From Austwickia sp. TVS 96-490-7B (GTDB taxonomy: Bacteria; Actinomycetota; Actinomycetes; Actinomycetales; Dermatophilaceae): DNA of 64,000 nucleotides. Under the pieces are notes generated by a model. The model did no database searches. It worked only from the letters and a program-made list of their open reading frames with translations, and had not been told where the DNA came from. Positions 23,133 through 32,683 of this stretch are shown piece after piece (position 1 is the first letter of the stretch; every line of letters starts with the position of its first letter). The translations under genes were made by a program, and so were the position numbers. The stretch lies in assembly GCF_019331795.1 (NCBI RefSeq), contig NZ_JAHPZL010000003.1:1-64000 (forward strand). Direction: 5' to 3'.

Positions 23133-24577
23133 CCACGACCCCCCAAGGTCGGCGCGTCCTGATCATGAGTGTCTGGCACTGTCTCGACATACCAGTCTGG
23201 ATCTCCAGGAGCGTCGGCCACCATGTCGCCATCGCCCCCCGGATGAGTGCGTTCGGTCCGACAGAGCACCGCGTCACCATGCGCCGGCAAATCCTCAGCT
23301 CGGCTCAGAGCGACCACCGATTCGGCGATATCAGCTAAGGCGTCCTCGTCATAGGTGATCACCTGCACTGACCGCAGGAACGAATGCACACCCAAGCCCG
23401 ACGCGAAAGCGCTAGTGCCACTGGTCGGCAAGACGTGATTGGACCCAGCTGCGTAGTCTCCCAAGCTCACCGGGCTGTACGAGCCGACGAAAATTGCCCC
23501 AGCATTGGTCACCAATGACGCATCCGCAGACGCATCTGCGGTCTGGATCTCCAGATGTTCAGCGCCATAGGCGTTGACCGTGCGTAAACCTGCTTCCACG
23601 TCATCCACGAGCACGATCGCCGACTGTCGTCCTGACAAGGCTGCCCGCACCCGATCCTGGTGTGCCGTGACCTCCACCTGCAGGCGCAGCTCATCTTCGA
23701 CCTGGTCAGCCAAGGCTTCGCTCGGCGTCACCAAAACAGCAGCGGCTAAGACGTCATGTTCAGCTTGACTGATCATGTCTGCCGCAATGTCCTGCGGGAA
23801 CGCCGTATCGTCCGCAAGAATCGCTACCTCAGTCGGACCAGCTTCGGCGTCGATCCCCACGACGGTACGCAACGCCCGTTTTGCTGATGCCACATAAACA
23901 TTGCCCGGGCCGGTGACCAATGACACCGGCTCACAGACCACAGTGCCGTCATCCTCCTTGGCGCCATAAGCGAACATCGCAATGGCCTGGGCCCCACCCA
24001 CGGCATACACCTCATCGACTCCCAACAGCGCACACGCTGCCAAGATCGTCGGATGCGGATATCCCGTAAAAGGCGCCAGGTTATCCCGCTGCGGCGGCGA
24101 GGCCACCGCCAACGAGGACACCCGGGCCACCTGAGCCGGTACGACGTTCATCACGACGCTGCTCGGATAGACCGCCACCCCGCCGGGGACATACAGCCCC
24201 ACTCGCTCCACCGGCAACCACCGCTGAGCGACGGTCCCCCCAGGCACCACATGGGTGATATGCGGGGTGCGCAACTGCTCGGTGTGCACGATTCGGGCCC
24301 GGCGGATGGACTCCTCCAACGCCGCCCGCACCTGGGGATCCAAGGTGTCCACCGCCGCCGTGAGAATGTCAGCAGGCACCCGCAGATGCTCAGGGCGCAC
24401 CCCGTCGAAACGCTCTCCCAGGTCGCGGAGCGCTTCAGCGCCCCGCAGCCGCACCTCCTCACAGAGCGGACGGACGACATCCAAGGCGTCGTCCAAGTCG
24501 AACTCAGCGCGCGGAAGAGCCTCGCGCAGCTCACGGGCGTCCAGGACGCTGCCACGTAGGTCGATGCGGGAGATCAC
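23129..24577 (-). CDS. hisD: Histidinol dehydrogenase
   Basis: Zinc enzyme that oxidises L-histidinol to histidine in two NAD-dependent steps. The 482-residue protein contains [50 protein letters not shown] (zinc and catalytic residues) and [11 protein letters not shown]. It is slightly long because of a C-terminal tail of about 40 residues rich in Asp and Gly. It opens the histidine operon. The GTG at 24577 lacks a ribosome site and has a TAGAAT box six bases upstream, as in leaderless genes. Confidence 0.96.
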   Translation of the reverse strand: MISRIDLRGSVLDARELREALPRAEFDLDDALDVVRPLCEEVRLRGAEALRDLGERFDGVRPEHLRVPADILTAAVDTLDPQVRAALEESIRRARIVHTEQLRTPHITHVVPGGTVAQRWLPVERVGLYVPGGVAVYPSSVVMNVVPAQVARVSSLAVASPPQRDNLAPFTGYPHPTILAACALLGVDEVYAVGGAQAIAMFAYGAKEDDGTVVCEPVSLVTGPGNVYVASAKRALRTVVGIDAEAGPTEVAILADDTAFPQDIAADMISQAEHDVLAAAVLVTPSEALADQVEDELRLQVEVTAHQDRVRAALSGRQSAIVLVDDVEAGLRTVNAYGAEHLEIQTADASADASLVTNAGAIFVGSYSPVSLGDYAAGSNHVLPTSGTSAFASGLGVHSFLRSVQVITYDEDALADIAESVVALSRAEDLPAHGDAVLCRTERTHPGGDGDMVADAPGDPDWYVETVPDTHDQDAPTLGGRG

Positions 24578-24583
24578 CGGGCC

Positions 24584-24589
24584 ATTCTA
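24584..24589 (-). promoter_or_regulatory. -10 box of the his operon, leaderless start
   Basis: Minus-strand TAGAAT ends six bases before the hisD GTG. No -35 box and no ribosome-binding site are evident, so the mRNA probably begins with the start codon. Confidence 0.5.
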
Positions 24590-24662
24590 GGGAGATCCCC
24601 CGACGATCCGGTCTCAGACACCCCGGGCACCTCGTGGGCAGGCTGCACCCGCGCCGACAAGA

Positions 24663-25445
24663 ATGACGTCTGTGCCCACTGTCATGCCCGCCAGCGCCTT
24701 GATTCGACTCCACGACCAGCCCGACGTCATTCGACTCGTCGTGATCGTCCTTGCCCTGGCCATCCTCAGCGCTGTCCTACGTCGCAGCACCGGTCTCGGC
24801 GACGGCCGCGCCGAAATCACCGCCATCCTGCGCGCCACCCTCCAGCTGGGAGCGGTCGGCCTCATTGTGGCGGCGGTCCTGGACTCCTGGCCGTTGACCG
24901 GGCTGTTCGTGGTGGTGATGATCGCAGTGGCCACCTTCACCAGCGCCCGCCGTATCGGCAGCACCAGTCGAACATGGCCGCTGCTGCCGGTAGCGATCGG
25001 CTCTCTCCCCGTCGTAGCGGTGCTGCTGGCGGCAGGATTATTGCCGTGGCAGCCCATCAGTCTGGTGCCCACTGCGGGGATCCTGGTGGGCAATGCGATG
25101 ACCGCCACCTCATTAGCAGGTCGACGCGGCCTGGATGCCCTGAGCGAACGCCGCGGAGAAGTGGAGGCCGCCTTGGCCCTAGGCCTCCTTGACCGCGATG
25201 CTGCCCTCCTGGTGGTCCGGCCTGCCGCCCGGCTCGCCCTGGTGCCCGGCCTCGATCAAACCCGCACTGTCGGACTAGTGACCCTGCCTGGGGCATTCGT
25301 GGGAACCCTCCTCGGCGGAGCCACCCCGCTGCAAGCCGCCGCGCTGCAGTTAGTGGTCCTGGCAGGCATCCTCGCGACCCAGTCGATCGCGGTGGCTCTC
25401 ACTGTGGAGCTCGTGGCGCGCAGGGCATTACACCGCTCGGAATGA
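24663..25445 (+). CDS. FetB-like ABC transporter permease (UPF0014 family)
   Basis: A 260-residue membrane protein with about seven hydrophobic segments and the UPF0014 pattern: PTAGILVGNAMTATSLAG near residues 138-155, LGLLDRDAALLVVRPAAR with its charged cytoplasmic loop, then LVTLPGAFVGTLLGG. FetB exports iron together with the ATPase FetA; a FetA-like ATPase gene is not adjacent. The function is therefore only a family guess. The first ATG (24663) lacks a good ribosome site; ATG at 24684 is an alternative. It is divergent from hisD and converges on the SPFH/Arc pair. Confidence 0.75.
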   Translation: MTSVPTVMPASALIRLHDQPDVIRLVVIVLALAILSAVLRRSTGLGDGRAEITAILRATLQLGAVGLIVAAVLDSWPLTGLFVVVMIAVATFTSARRIGSTSRTWPLLPVAIGSLPVVAVLLAAGLLPWQPISLVPTAGILVGNAMTATSLAGRRGLDALSERRGEVEAALALGLLDRDAALLVVRPAARLALVPGLDQTRTVGLVTLPGAFVGTLLGGATPLQAAALQLVVLAGILATQSIAVALTVELVARRALHRSE

Positions 25446-25511
25446 GCAGCCACCCTAAGCCAGATCCCTCACCACCGACTTCTCATCCTGCGCCACGCCC
25501 TCGCGCACCGC

Positions 25512-25727
25512 TCAGCTGGACGCACCTTCCTTGCGTGGCCGCCCTCGTCGGGGCATCTCCGGAAGGTCCTGAGGCGCCCGACCTGACTCTTGCAATGCCC
25601 GTCGTAACAACACCTCCACCTGAGCGTTCACGCTCCGGACATCGTCACTGGCCCATTTCGCGACGGCTTCGTACACGGTCGGATCCAGTCGTAGCAAAAG
25701 CTGTTTACGAACGGTGCGGGGACTCAT
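25512..25727 (-). CDS. Arc/CopG-like small DNA-binding protein
   Basis: A 71-residue protein. RKQLLLRLDPTVYEAVAKWASDD (7-29) then VNAQVEVLLRRALQESG (33-49) is the strand-helix-helix layout of ribbon-helix-helix proteins of the Arc/TraY type. The tail MPRRGRPRKEG contains an AT-hook-like RGRPRK. The ATG at 25727 follows GGGAG by five bases and stands 37 bases after the SPFH gene, so the pair is one operon. It may bind the palindromic repeats upstream of that gene (26737-26759). Such small proteins follow SPFH genes in other Actinobacteria. Confidence 0.75.
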   Translation of the reverse strand: MSPRTVRKQLLLRLDPTVYEAVAKWASDDVRSVNAQVEVLLRRALQESGRAPQDLPEMPRRGRPRKEGASS

Positions 25728-25764
25728 CGTGTCTCCCGCACCGCACGCCTCATCACATCGCAGC

Positions 25765-26718
25765 TCACGAGTAGAGACTGCCGGTATTGATAATGGGCGT
25801 GGTCTTTTGTTCCCCGCACAGCACCACCAACAGGTTGCTGACCATCGCCGCCCGGCGTTCGTCATCCAACTCCACGATCGACTCTTGCTCCAGCTTGGCC
25901 AGCGCCAGCTGCACCATGCCCACCGCTCCTTCCACGATGCGGGAGCGAGCAGCGACGATGGCGCTCGCCTGCTGCCGTTGCAGCATCGCGCCGGCGATTT
26001 CAGGGGCATATGCCAGATGACTGATGCGGACTTCAATGATTTCAACACCAGCGACCGCGACGCGCTGAGCGACCTCACTAGCCAGCTCTGCAGAGACGAT
26101 GTCCGTGCTGCCCCGCAGCGACGTCCCCGCCTCCTCAGGATCGTCGTACGGGTGAGTGGTAGCGACGTGACGCAGAGCTGCTTCGGATTGCACTTTGACG
26201 AAATTGGCGTAGTTTTCCACCGCAAAAGTGGCTTTGGCGGTGTCGGCAACTTGCCAGACCACAATGGCGGCGATCTCAACAGGATTCCCGTCAAAGTCGT
26301 TGACTTTCAACGCGGAGGTCTCGAAGTTGTTCACTCGCACCGACAGGGTCTGTTTGCTGCTGAACGGCATCGCCATGACCAGCCCGGGGCGGCGAATCGT
26401 CCCGACGTACCGACCAAAGAACTGGATCACCTTGGTCTGACCAGGTTGCACCACGGTCAGAGAGCTGCAGATGACGGCAGCCAGAAATGCCAACAAGACC
26501 GTGCCGACCAGGAAAGGAGTACGCAACAGGAGACAACCCACCGCACCGCCAGTGAGCAGCAATGCCACCAGTAGCGCGATAAACCCGTCCACGGCCCAAG
26601 CAGCACGTTCGGCGATGGCGACGCGCGCGCCGTCGTGCCCCACAGGGGTCGTCGCAGGTGGAACTGATTGCGGACCGAGCGAGTCGGTTGGCGTGGTCGG
26701 CGGAGAAACAGGGGACAT
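25765..26718 (-). CDS. SPFH/band-7 domain membrane protein
   Basis: A 317-residue stomatin/prohibitin-type protein. A Pro/Thr-rich N-terminus (1-35) is followed by two hydrophobic segments (about 42-90) and the SPFH domain (about 90-255) with VVQPGQTKVIQFFGRYVGT and PVEIAAIVVWQV, then a coiled-coil helix to residue 295. SPFH proteins form ring-like membrane scaffolds; a specific job cannot be assigned. Strong ribosome site GAGGAGG before the ATG. It is followed by the Arc-like gene and preceded by a conspicuous palindrome. Confidence 0.85.
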   Translation of the reverse strand: MSPVSPPTTPTDSLGPQSVPPATTPVGHDGARVAIAERAAWAVDGFIALLVALLLTGGAVGCLLLRTPFLVGTVLLAFLAAVICSSLTVVQPGQTKVIQFFGRYVGTIRRPGLVMAMPFSSKQTLSVRVNNFETSALKVNDFDGNPVEIAAIVVWQVADTAKATFAVENYANFVKVQSEAALRHVATTHPYDDPEEAGTSLRGSTDIVSAELASEVAQRVAVAGVEIIEVRISHLAYAPEIAGAMLQRQQASAIVAARSRIVEGAVGMVQLALAKLEQESIVELDDERRAAMVSNLLVVLCGEQKTTPIINTGSLYS

Positions 26719-26736
26719 GGCGCCTCCTCGAAGCGA

Positions 26737-26759
26737 AGTGATATCTCAGTGATATCACT
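26737..26759. promoter_or_regulatory. Palindromic operator upstream of the SPFH gene
   Basis: The nonamer AGTGATATC occurs twice with 11-base spacing (26737-26745 and 26748-26756), and the second copy is half of the perfect palindrome AGTGATATCACT (26748-26759). The site starts 19 bases upstream of the SPFH ATG, where a bound repressor would cover promoter or ribosome site. One helical turn between copies suggests cooperative binding. The Arc-like protein of the same operon is the obvious candidate ligand, by inference. Confidence 0.5.
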
Positions 26760-26777
26760 TTTTTAGAGAGGTGGCCA

Positions 26778-26815
26778 GGGGTGCGCGGCCGACAAACCAT
26801 CCGACCGCACACCCC
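26778..26815 (-). terminator. Hairpin after the peptidase gene
   Basis: An 11-base-pair stem with one mismatch (26778-26788 with 26805-26815) lies just beyond the stop at 26822. No T run follows, so it is a weak candidate for a U-poor terminator separating the peptidase and SPFH transcripts. Confidence 0.4.
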
Positions 26816-26821
26816 ACCCGC

Positions 26822-28981
26822 TCAGTGACGAACCCCCAACGCCGACAGCACGAACGCCGCCTCGAAGGCGTACTGCTCCCATGCCGCATACCGACCACTA
26901 CGCCCTCCGTGACCAGCGACCATCTCGGTGTGCAACACCACCGGTCGCACCGACTGGTCTTGCACACACATCTCCCGCATCCGGGCCACCCATTTCGCTG
27001 GCTCCGCGCACGACACTCGCGTGTCATTCAGACTAGTTGTCGCCAAAATCGTCGGGTACTCCACTGGACGCAGATTTTCGTACGGCGAATACGACTTCAT
27101 CACCGCGTACGCCTGCGCATCATGCAGCGGATCCCCCCACTCCTCCCACTCCGTGACCGTCAACGGCAACGACTCGTCCAACATCGTCGTCAACGCATCC
27201 ACAAAGGGCACATCCGCGTGGACGACCGCAAACAACTCCGGCGCCAGATTGACCGTCGCGCCGACCGTCAATCCCCCAGCAGAACCACCAGACAACGCCA
27301 GCCGGTCCGGCGCACACCAACCCCGCTCATGCAGATGCTGAGCACAGGCCACCATGTCAGTAAAAGTCGAAGCTTTCTGCTCCAACTTCCCCTGCTCATA
27401 CCAAGACCGACCCATCTCGCCACCACCGCGAACATGGCCCACAGCGAACACCACCCCACGGTCAAGCATCGATAGCCTCGCCATCGAAAACCACGGGTCG
27501 AGGCTGGTCTCATAGGCGCCATACCCGTACAGCAAGACCGGTGCCGTCCCATCCGGCTCCACTCCCACCCGATGCACAATCGACAACGGCACCCGAGCCC
27601 CATCAGGTGCACGCACCCACTCACGGCGCTGCACGTAATCCGCGGGGTCGTATCCACCAAGCACCTCCTGACGTTTGAGCACCTCCCATCGCCCTGTCGT
27701 CACATCCACCTCAGCGACTGTGCGTGGCGTCACGAACGACTCGTACACCACCCGTAACGACGTCGCATCCCACTGCGGGTTCGACTCAGTCGACACCGAA
27801 TACAGCTCTTCCTGAGGGGCCACCTCCACCGGGCCATCCCACCTCTCCGGCGCTGCCCCCACCCGACGGAACAACTGCAGCGACTGCTGCCCCTCCCGTC
27901 GTAACGACACCAGCACCTGACCCGCAAAGGCCTCCACGCCCAGATAGCGCACCCCCTGCTGCGGCGCCAACCACCCTCGCCACCCCTCCCGAGGCGAACG
28001 CGGCTCCACATCACCGGTCGTCCTCACCCCCGAGGCCGTCTCCCCCGAGGTCGGCCACGGCGCCCACGACACTTCAAAATCCACCCCGTGCTGGTTATGC
28101 GTCACGAGCAAGCCGTCACCGGCCCATTCCACCTCGTATTCCCAGCCAGGAATGCGACCCGCCACCGGCGCCAACGATGGCATCTGTGCCGACAAATCTC
28201 CGATCCACCACTCACCGGTGGTCTTCGAACTTGCTGCGACCAATAGCCTCCGGTCGTCTTTGGACGTCCCAAAACCAAGCCAGAAGCGTTCGTCATCTTC
28301 TTGGAGTAACAATTGGTCCTGCGCTGGGTCCGAACCCACCCGATGCATCCATACCTGATAGGGCCGCCACGATTCGTCCACCCGGCAATACACCAGATAA
28401 TCCGAATTCCATGACCAGGCGAGGCCGTATCCGACGCCTCGCAGGGCATCATCGACCACCACACCATCAGCGATGCGACGTATCACCACATCGAAGCGTT
28501 CGTCACCGGAACGATCAACTGAAAACGCGACCAGGTCACCGGCCGGGCAGACCTCACTCGCGCCGAACGCCAGATAGTCGCCACCAGCGGCCTCGACTTC
28601 ACCATCCACCAAGACCTGCTCCCCTGGCCAGGGACAACCAGGCTGAGGTGCGGGACGAGGCTCCCCTGGCACCACCGGTACCCGACACTCCGCAGGGTAC
28701 TGATGCCCCTCCTGCGTCCGCGCGTAATACCACCACCCACGCCAGGCCACCGGGACCGACAAGTCCGTTTCTTTCGTCCGCGCCTTAATCTCCGCGACGA
28801 TCCGCTCCCGCAGTTCCTCCTGCCCGGCAGTCACCTCACGGGCATAGACGTTCTCTGCTTCCAAATGGGCGACGACCTGTGGATCTGAACGATCCTGCAA
28901 CCAGGAGAACTCATCGACGACACAATCACCATGATGGATACGATCGACAGGACGGGCGCTGGGGCGAGGGGGGATCGGCAT
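26822..28981 (-). CDS. S9 family peptidase (oligopeptidase B type)
   Basis: Serine peptidase of the prolyl-oligopeptidase family, 719 residues. An N-terminal seven-bladed propeller (about 75-420) screens peptides; the C-terminal alpha/beta hydrolase has Ser567 in GGSAGG, Asp653 in LNDTRV and His691 in AGHGG. Length and the EWEEWGDP segment fit oligopeptidase B (PtrB), which cuts after Arg/Lys in short peptides. No signal peptide, so probably cytoplasmic. A TAGGGT box six bases before the ATG suggests a leaderless start. Confidence 0.9.
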   Translation of the reverse strand: MPIPPRPSARPVDRIHHGDCVVDEFSWLQDRSDPQVVAHLEAENVYAREVTAGQEELRERIVAEIKARTKETDLSVPVAWRGWWYYARTQEGHQYPAECRVPVVPGEPRPAPQPGCPWPGEQVLVDGEVEAAGGDYLAFGASEVCPAGDLVAFSVDRSGDERFDVVIRRIADGVVVDDALRGVGYGLAWSWNSDYLVYCRVDESWRPYQVWMHRVGSDPAQDQLLLQEDDERFWLGFGTSKDDRRLLVAASSKTTGEWWIGDLSAQMPSLAPVAGRIPGWEYEVEWAGDGLLVTHNQHGVDFEVSWAPWPTSGETASGVRTTGDVEPRSPREGWRGWLAPQQGVRYLGVEAFAGQVLVSLRREGQQSLQLFRRVGAAPERWDGPVEVAPQEELYSVSTESNPQWDATSLRVVYESFVTPRTVAEVDVTTGRWEVLKRQEVLGGYDPADYVQRREWVRAPDGARVPLSIVHRVGVEPDGTAPVLLYGYGAYETSLDPWFSMARLSMLDRGVVFAVGHVRGGGEMGRSWYEQGKLEQKASTFTDMVACAQHLHERGWCAPDRLALSGGSAGGLTVGATVNLAPELFAVVHADVPFVDALTTMLDESLPLTVTEWEEWGDPLHDAQAYAVMKSYSPYENLRPVEYPTILATTSLNDTRVSCAEPAKWVARMREMCVQDQSVRPVVLHTEMVAGHGGRSGRYAAWEQYAFEAAFVLSALGVRH

Positions 28982-28987
28982 GGATGC

Positions 28988-28993
28988 ACCCTA
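28988..28993 (-). promoter_or_regulatory. Possible -10 box of the S9 peptidase gene
   Basis: Minus-strand TAGGGT ends six bases before the ATG. An overlapping AGGG could serve as a weak ribosome site instead. Confidence 0.35.
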
Positions 28994-29029
28994 TTCTGAG
29001 CGACCCCGACATAGGTCCCTCAGGGTCAC

Positions 29030-32000
29030 TCAGACCAGACTTGCCGGACCCAAGAGTGCCTTCAAGTCACCGAATAGTTCCGGGCTCGCAGCCACCCGAA
29101 CCCCGTCACCAAGCCGCATCACGACCGTACGCCCTGGCTGGGTCAACCGCAGATGCACGTCGGTGGTCCCCGGATACTCCGCCAACACATCTCGCAGCCG
29201 TTCAGCTAAACCGTGCGTGGCCCGAGCCGCGGGCAAAGTCAACACGACCGGCCCTCGCGGCCCCTCGTGAATATCGGGCAAAGTCAGCTCCTGGGCATAG
29301 ACACTGACGGAGTCGTCACGCCGGTTGACTCGGCCCTTCACCGCACACACCACATCGGTGGACAACATCGTCGACACCGTCATATAGGTCTTGGGGAAGA
29401 ACAAACACTCCACCGAACCTTGCAGGTCTTCCACCGTGACGATGGCCCACAGCTCACCATTCTTCGTCCGTTTGAGCTGCAACCCAGTGATGAGTCCGGC
29501 CACTGTGACGATCGATCCATCACCCCGACCACCCTCCTCGACCGGCAATGTCAACGACGACATCGACGTATCTGCATGCTGAGCCAAGACATGCTCGATA
29601 CCAAACAGCGGATGGTCGGAGACATACAGCCCCAACATCTCCCGCTCGAACGCCAACTCGGTGGACTTATCCCACTCCACCTCCGGAATTGGCGGCAGCC
29701 CTGACAACGGATCCATGGGGCTGTCCTCTTCCGCGTCGTCAAAACCAAACGCGCCAAAGAGGCTATCCTGACCGATGGCCTCTTTACGTTTGACGTCGAC
29801 CAGAGCGTCCACGTACTGCTCATGGATGCGGACCAGACCGTGGCGTGGATGACCTAGCGAGTCAAACGCTCCGGCTTTGATGAGCGACTCGATGGTGCGC
29901 TTGTTGCAGACCACTGCGGGCACCTTATTAAGGAAGTCCGCAAAACTAGTGAAGTCGCCCTTCTGCCCCCGGGCGGCCACGATGGCTTCGACCACATTGG
30001 CCCCAACATTGCGCACTGCCTGCAACCCGAACCGGATGTCCTCACCGACCGCAGCAAAGAATCCGATCGACGAGTTTACATCAGGCGGGAGAACCTTAAT
30101 CCCCATGTGGCGACACTCATTCAAGTAGAGAGCCGACTTGTCTTTGTCATCTCCCACCGAGGTGAGCAGGGCCGCCATGTATTCTGCAGGATAGTTGGCC
30201 TTGAGGTAGGCGGTCCAGTAGGAAACCAGTCCGTACGCCGCCGTATGAGCCTTGTTAAATGCGTAATCAGAGAAGGGGACCAAGATGTCCCAGAGCGTCT
30301 TGATTGCCTGCTTCGAATAGCCATTCGCGATCATGCCCGCTTCAAAAGGCACGAACTCGGCGTCCAATACCTCTTTCTTTTTCTTACCCATGGCGCGACG
30401 CAACATGTCAGCCTTACCAAGGGTGTAGCCAGCAAGCTTCTGAGCGATTTGCTGGACCTGCTCCTGATAGATGATCAAGCCTTGGGTCATCGACAGGATC
30501 GGCTCGAGAGCTTCAGCCAGTTCAGGATGGATGGGCACGATTTCCTGACGGCCCGTCTTGCGCAGCGCATAGTTGGTATGGCTATCTGCGCCCATCGGCC
30601 CGGGCCGATATAGCGCCAACGCCGCCGAGATGTCTTCAAAGTTGTCTGGCTGCATGAGACGCAGCAGGCTCCGCATGCCGCCGCCGTCGAGCTGGAACAC
30701 CCCCAGCGTGTCGCCACGCTGCAAGAGTTTGTACGCCGCCTCATCGGTCATGTCCTTGGACAAGACATCCAAGTCGATGTCCTCACCCCGGTTAGCTTTC
30801 ACGTTGGCAAGGGCATCATCCAAGATAGTGAGGTTGCGCAACCCCAGAAAGTCCATCTTGACCAGACCCAAACTCTCACAGCTCGGGTAGTCAAACTGGG
30901 TGATGATCTGCCCGTCTTGCTCACGCTTCATGATCGGGATGACATCGACCAATGGCTCACTGGACATAATCACACCCGCGGCGTGCACCCCCCACTGCCG
31001 TTTCAGACCTTCCAGCCCCAACGCGGTGGCCACGACTTCCTGCGCCACCGGATCAGAGGCGTGCAGATCACGGAAATCCTGGGCCTCGGCATACCTCTTG
31101 TGCTTCTCATCGAAAATCCCTGACAACGGGATGCCCTTGCCCATCACGTCCGGGGGCATCGCCTTTGTCAGCTTCTCCCCCACAGAGAAGGGATGACCCA
31201 GAACACGGGCGGAGTCCTTGACCGCCTGCTTGGCTTTGATGGTGCCATACGTCACAATCTGTGCGACGCGGTCGTCGCCGTACTTTTCGGTCACATATTT
31301 GATGACCTCACCGCGCCGACGCTCGTCGAAGTCAACGTCAAAGTCGGGCATCGAGGGGCGTTCAGGGTTGAGGAACCGTTCGAAAATCAAACCATGCGGC
31401 ACCGGGTCAAGATCAGTGATGCGCATCGCATAGGCACACATCGACCCAGCGCCCGAACCACGGCCCGGACCAACTCGAATGCCATTGTCTTTAGCCCAGT
31501 TGATGAAGTCGGCAACTACGAGGAAGTATCCTGGGTAACCTTTCCCGATAATGACTTCCTCTTCGTATTCTGCTTGCTTGCGAGCATAGTCAGGGATCCC
31601 TTCTGGATACCTCTCATGGAGGCCACGTTCCACTTCCTTGATGAACCAGCTCGTCTCATCCTCGCCATCTGGGCAGGGGAAGCGCGGCATATATTTACCA
31701 GTTTCTTCAACAAAACTGATGTTGCACCGCTCCGCAATCAACAAGGTGTTGTCACAGGCTTCCGGGAACTCACGCCATAGGTGACGCATTTGCTCCGGAG
31801 TCTTCAAATAGAATTCATCGGCGTCGAACTTGAATCGATTGGGATCCATGATTGTCGACCCCGACTGCACACACAACAACGCCGCATGAGCTTTTGCATC
31901 CGCAGCGTCGGTGTAGTGCAAGTCATTAGTCGCCACCAGCGGAAGACTCAGCTCTCGTGCCAGGCGCAACAGATCCTTCTGGACCCGGCGCTCAATATCG

Positions 32001-32620
32001 AGCCCGTGATCCATCAATTCACAATAAAAATTATCTGGACCAAAAATGTCCCGGAAATCGCTGGCCGCTTGCCTGGCCTCGGCGTACTGCCCCAACCTCA
32101 ATCGAGTTTGCACCTCACCGGAAGGACAACCGGTGGTGGCAATCAATCCTTCGCCGTACGTCTGCAGCAGCTCACGATCCATGCGCGGCTTGAAGTAATA
32201 CCCTTCTAATGACGCCAATGAGCACAACCGGAAGAGGTTGCGCATTCCATCGTTGTCCTTCGCCCACATCGTCATGTGCGTGTAGGAGCCTGCCCCGGAG
32301 ACGTCGTCCCGAGAGCCATCGCCCCACTTCACCCGGGTCTTGTCAGTGCGATGTGTCCCCGGGGTCAGATACCCCTCAATGCCGATAACCGGCTTCACGC
32401 CGTACTTCGTCGACTTCTTCCAGAACTCATACGCACCGAAGATGAACCCGTGGTCGGTGGTCGCCAACGCCGGCATACCCATCCGCTCCGCGGCGGCGAA
32501 CAAGTCATCGATCCGGGCGGCGCCGTCAAGCATCGAATACTCGGTGTGGTTATGCAGATGGGCGAAACTCGACCCGATATGGTCGGCGGGACTGGCGGCG
32601 GGGGCTGGCTGACTCGACAT
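29030..32620 (-). CDS. dnaE: DNA polymerase III alpha subunit
   Basis: Replicative polymerase, 1196 residues. The PHP domain opens with HLHNHTEYS (21-29). The catalytic aspartates are in PDFDVDFDER near residue 425; a helix-hairpin-helix region and C-terminal OB fold (ITGLQLKRTKNGELWAIV, about 1030) follow. Length matches the actinobacterial DnaE1 replicase rather than the shorter error-prone DnaE2. A TAGACT box eight bases before the ATG and no ribosome site suggest a leaderless transcript. rluD lies 63 bases upstream on the same strand. Confidence 0.97.
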   Translation of the reverse strand: MSSQPAPAASPADHIGSSFAHLHNHTEYSMLDGAARIDDLFAAAERMGMPALATTDHGFIFGAYEFWKKSTKYGVKPVIGIEGYLTPGTHRTDKTRVKWGDGSRDDVSGAGSYTHMTMWAKDNDGMRNLFRLCSLASLEGYYFKPRMDRELLQTYGEGLIATTGCPSGEVQTRLRLGQYAEARQAASDFRDIFGPDNFYCELMDHGLDIERRVQKDLLRLARELSLPLVATNDLHYTDAADAKAHAALLCVQSGSTIMDPNRFKFDADEFYLKTPEQMRHLWREFPEACDNTLLIAERCNISFVEETGKYMPRFPCPDGEDETSWFIKEVERGLHERYPEGIPDYARKQAEYEEEVIIGKGYPGYFLVVADFINWAKDNGIRVGPGRGSGAGSMCAYAMRITDLDPVPHGLIFERFLNPERPSMPDFDVDFDERRRGEVIKYVTEKYGDDRVAQIVTYGTIKAKQAVKDSARVLGHPFSVGEKLTKAMPPDVMGKGIPLSGIFDEKHKRYAEAQDFRDLHASDPVAQEVVATALGLEGLKRQWGVHAAGVIMSSEPLVDVIPIMKREQDGQIITQFDYPSCESLGLVKMDFLGLRNLTILDDALANVKANRGEDIDLDVLSKDMTDEAAYKLLQRGDTLGVFQLDGGGMRSLLRLMQPDNFEDISAALALYRPGPMGADSHTNYALRKTGRQEIVPIHPELAEALEPILSMTQGLIIYQEQVQQIAQKLAGYTLGKADMLRRAMGKKKKEVLDAEFVPFEAGMIANGYSKQAIKTLWDILVPFSDYAFNKAHTAAYGLVSYWTAYLKANYPAEYMAALLTSVGDDKDKSALYLNECRHMGIKVLPPDVNSSIGFFAAVGEDIRFGLQAVRNVGANVVEAIVAARGQKGDFTSFADFLNKVPAVVCNKRTIESLIKAGAFDSLGHPRHGLVRIHEQYVDALVDVKRKEAIGQDSLFGAFGFDDAEEDSPMDPLSGLPPIPEVEWDKSTELAFEREMLGLYVSDHPLFGIEHVLAQHADTSMSSLTLPVEEGGRGDGSIVTVAGLITGLQLKRTKNGELWAIVTVEDLQGSVECLFFPKTYMTVSTMLSTDVVCAVKGRVNRRDDSVSVYAQELTLPDIHEGPRGPVVLTLPAARATHGLAERLRDVLAEYPGTTDVHLRLTQPGRTVVMRLGDGVRVAASPELFGDLKALLGPASLV

Positions 32621-32628
32621 CGTCGGCG

Positions 32629-32634
32629 AGTCTA
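32629..32634 (-). promoter_or_regulatory. Possible leaderless -10 box of dnaE
   Basis: Minus-strand TAGACT ends eight bases before the dnaE ATG, within the 63-base gap after rluD. No -35 box was recognised. Confidence 0.4.
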
Positions 32635-32683
32635 CGACGCTCAGCTAGGTGGCGACGGACTCCGACCGCCCGGCGCGGCGCCG

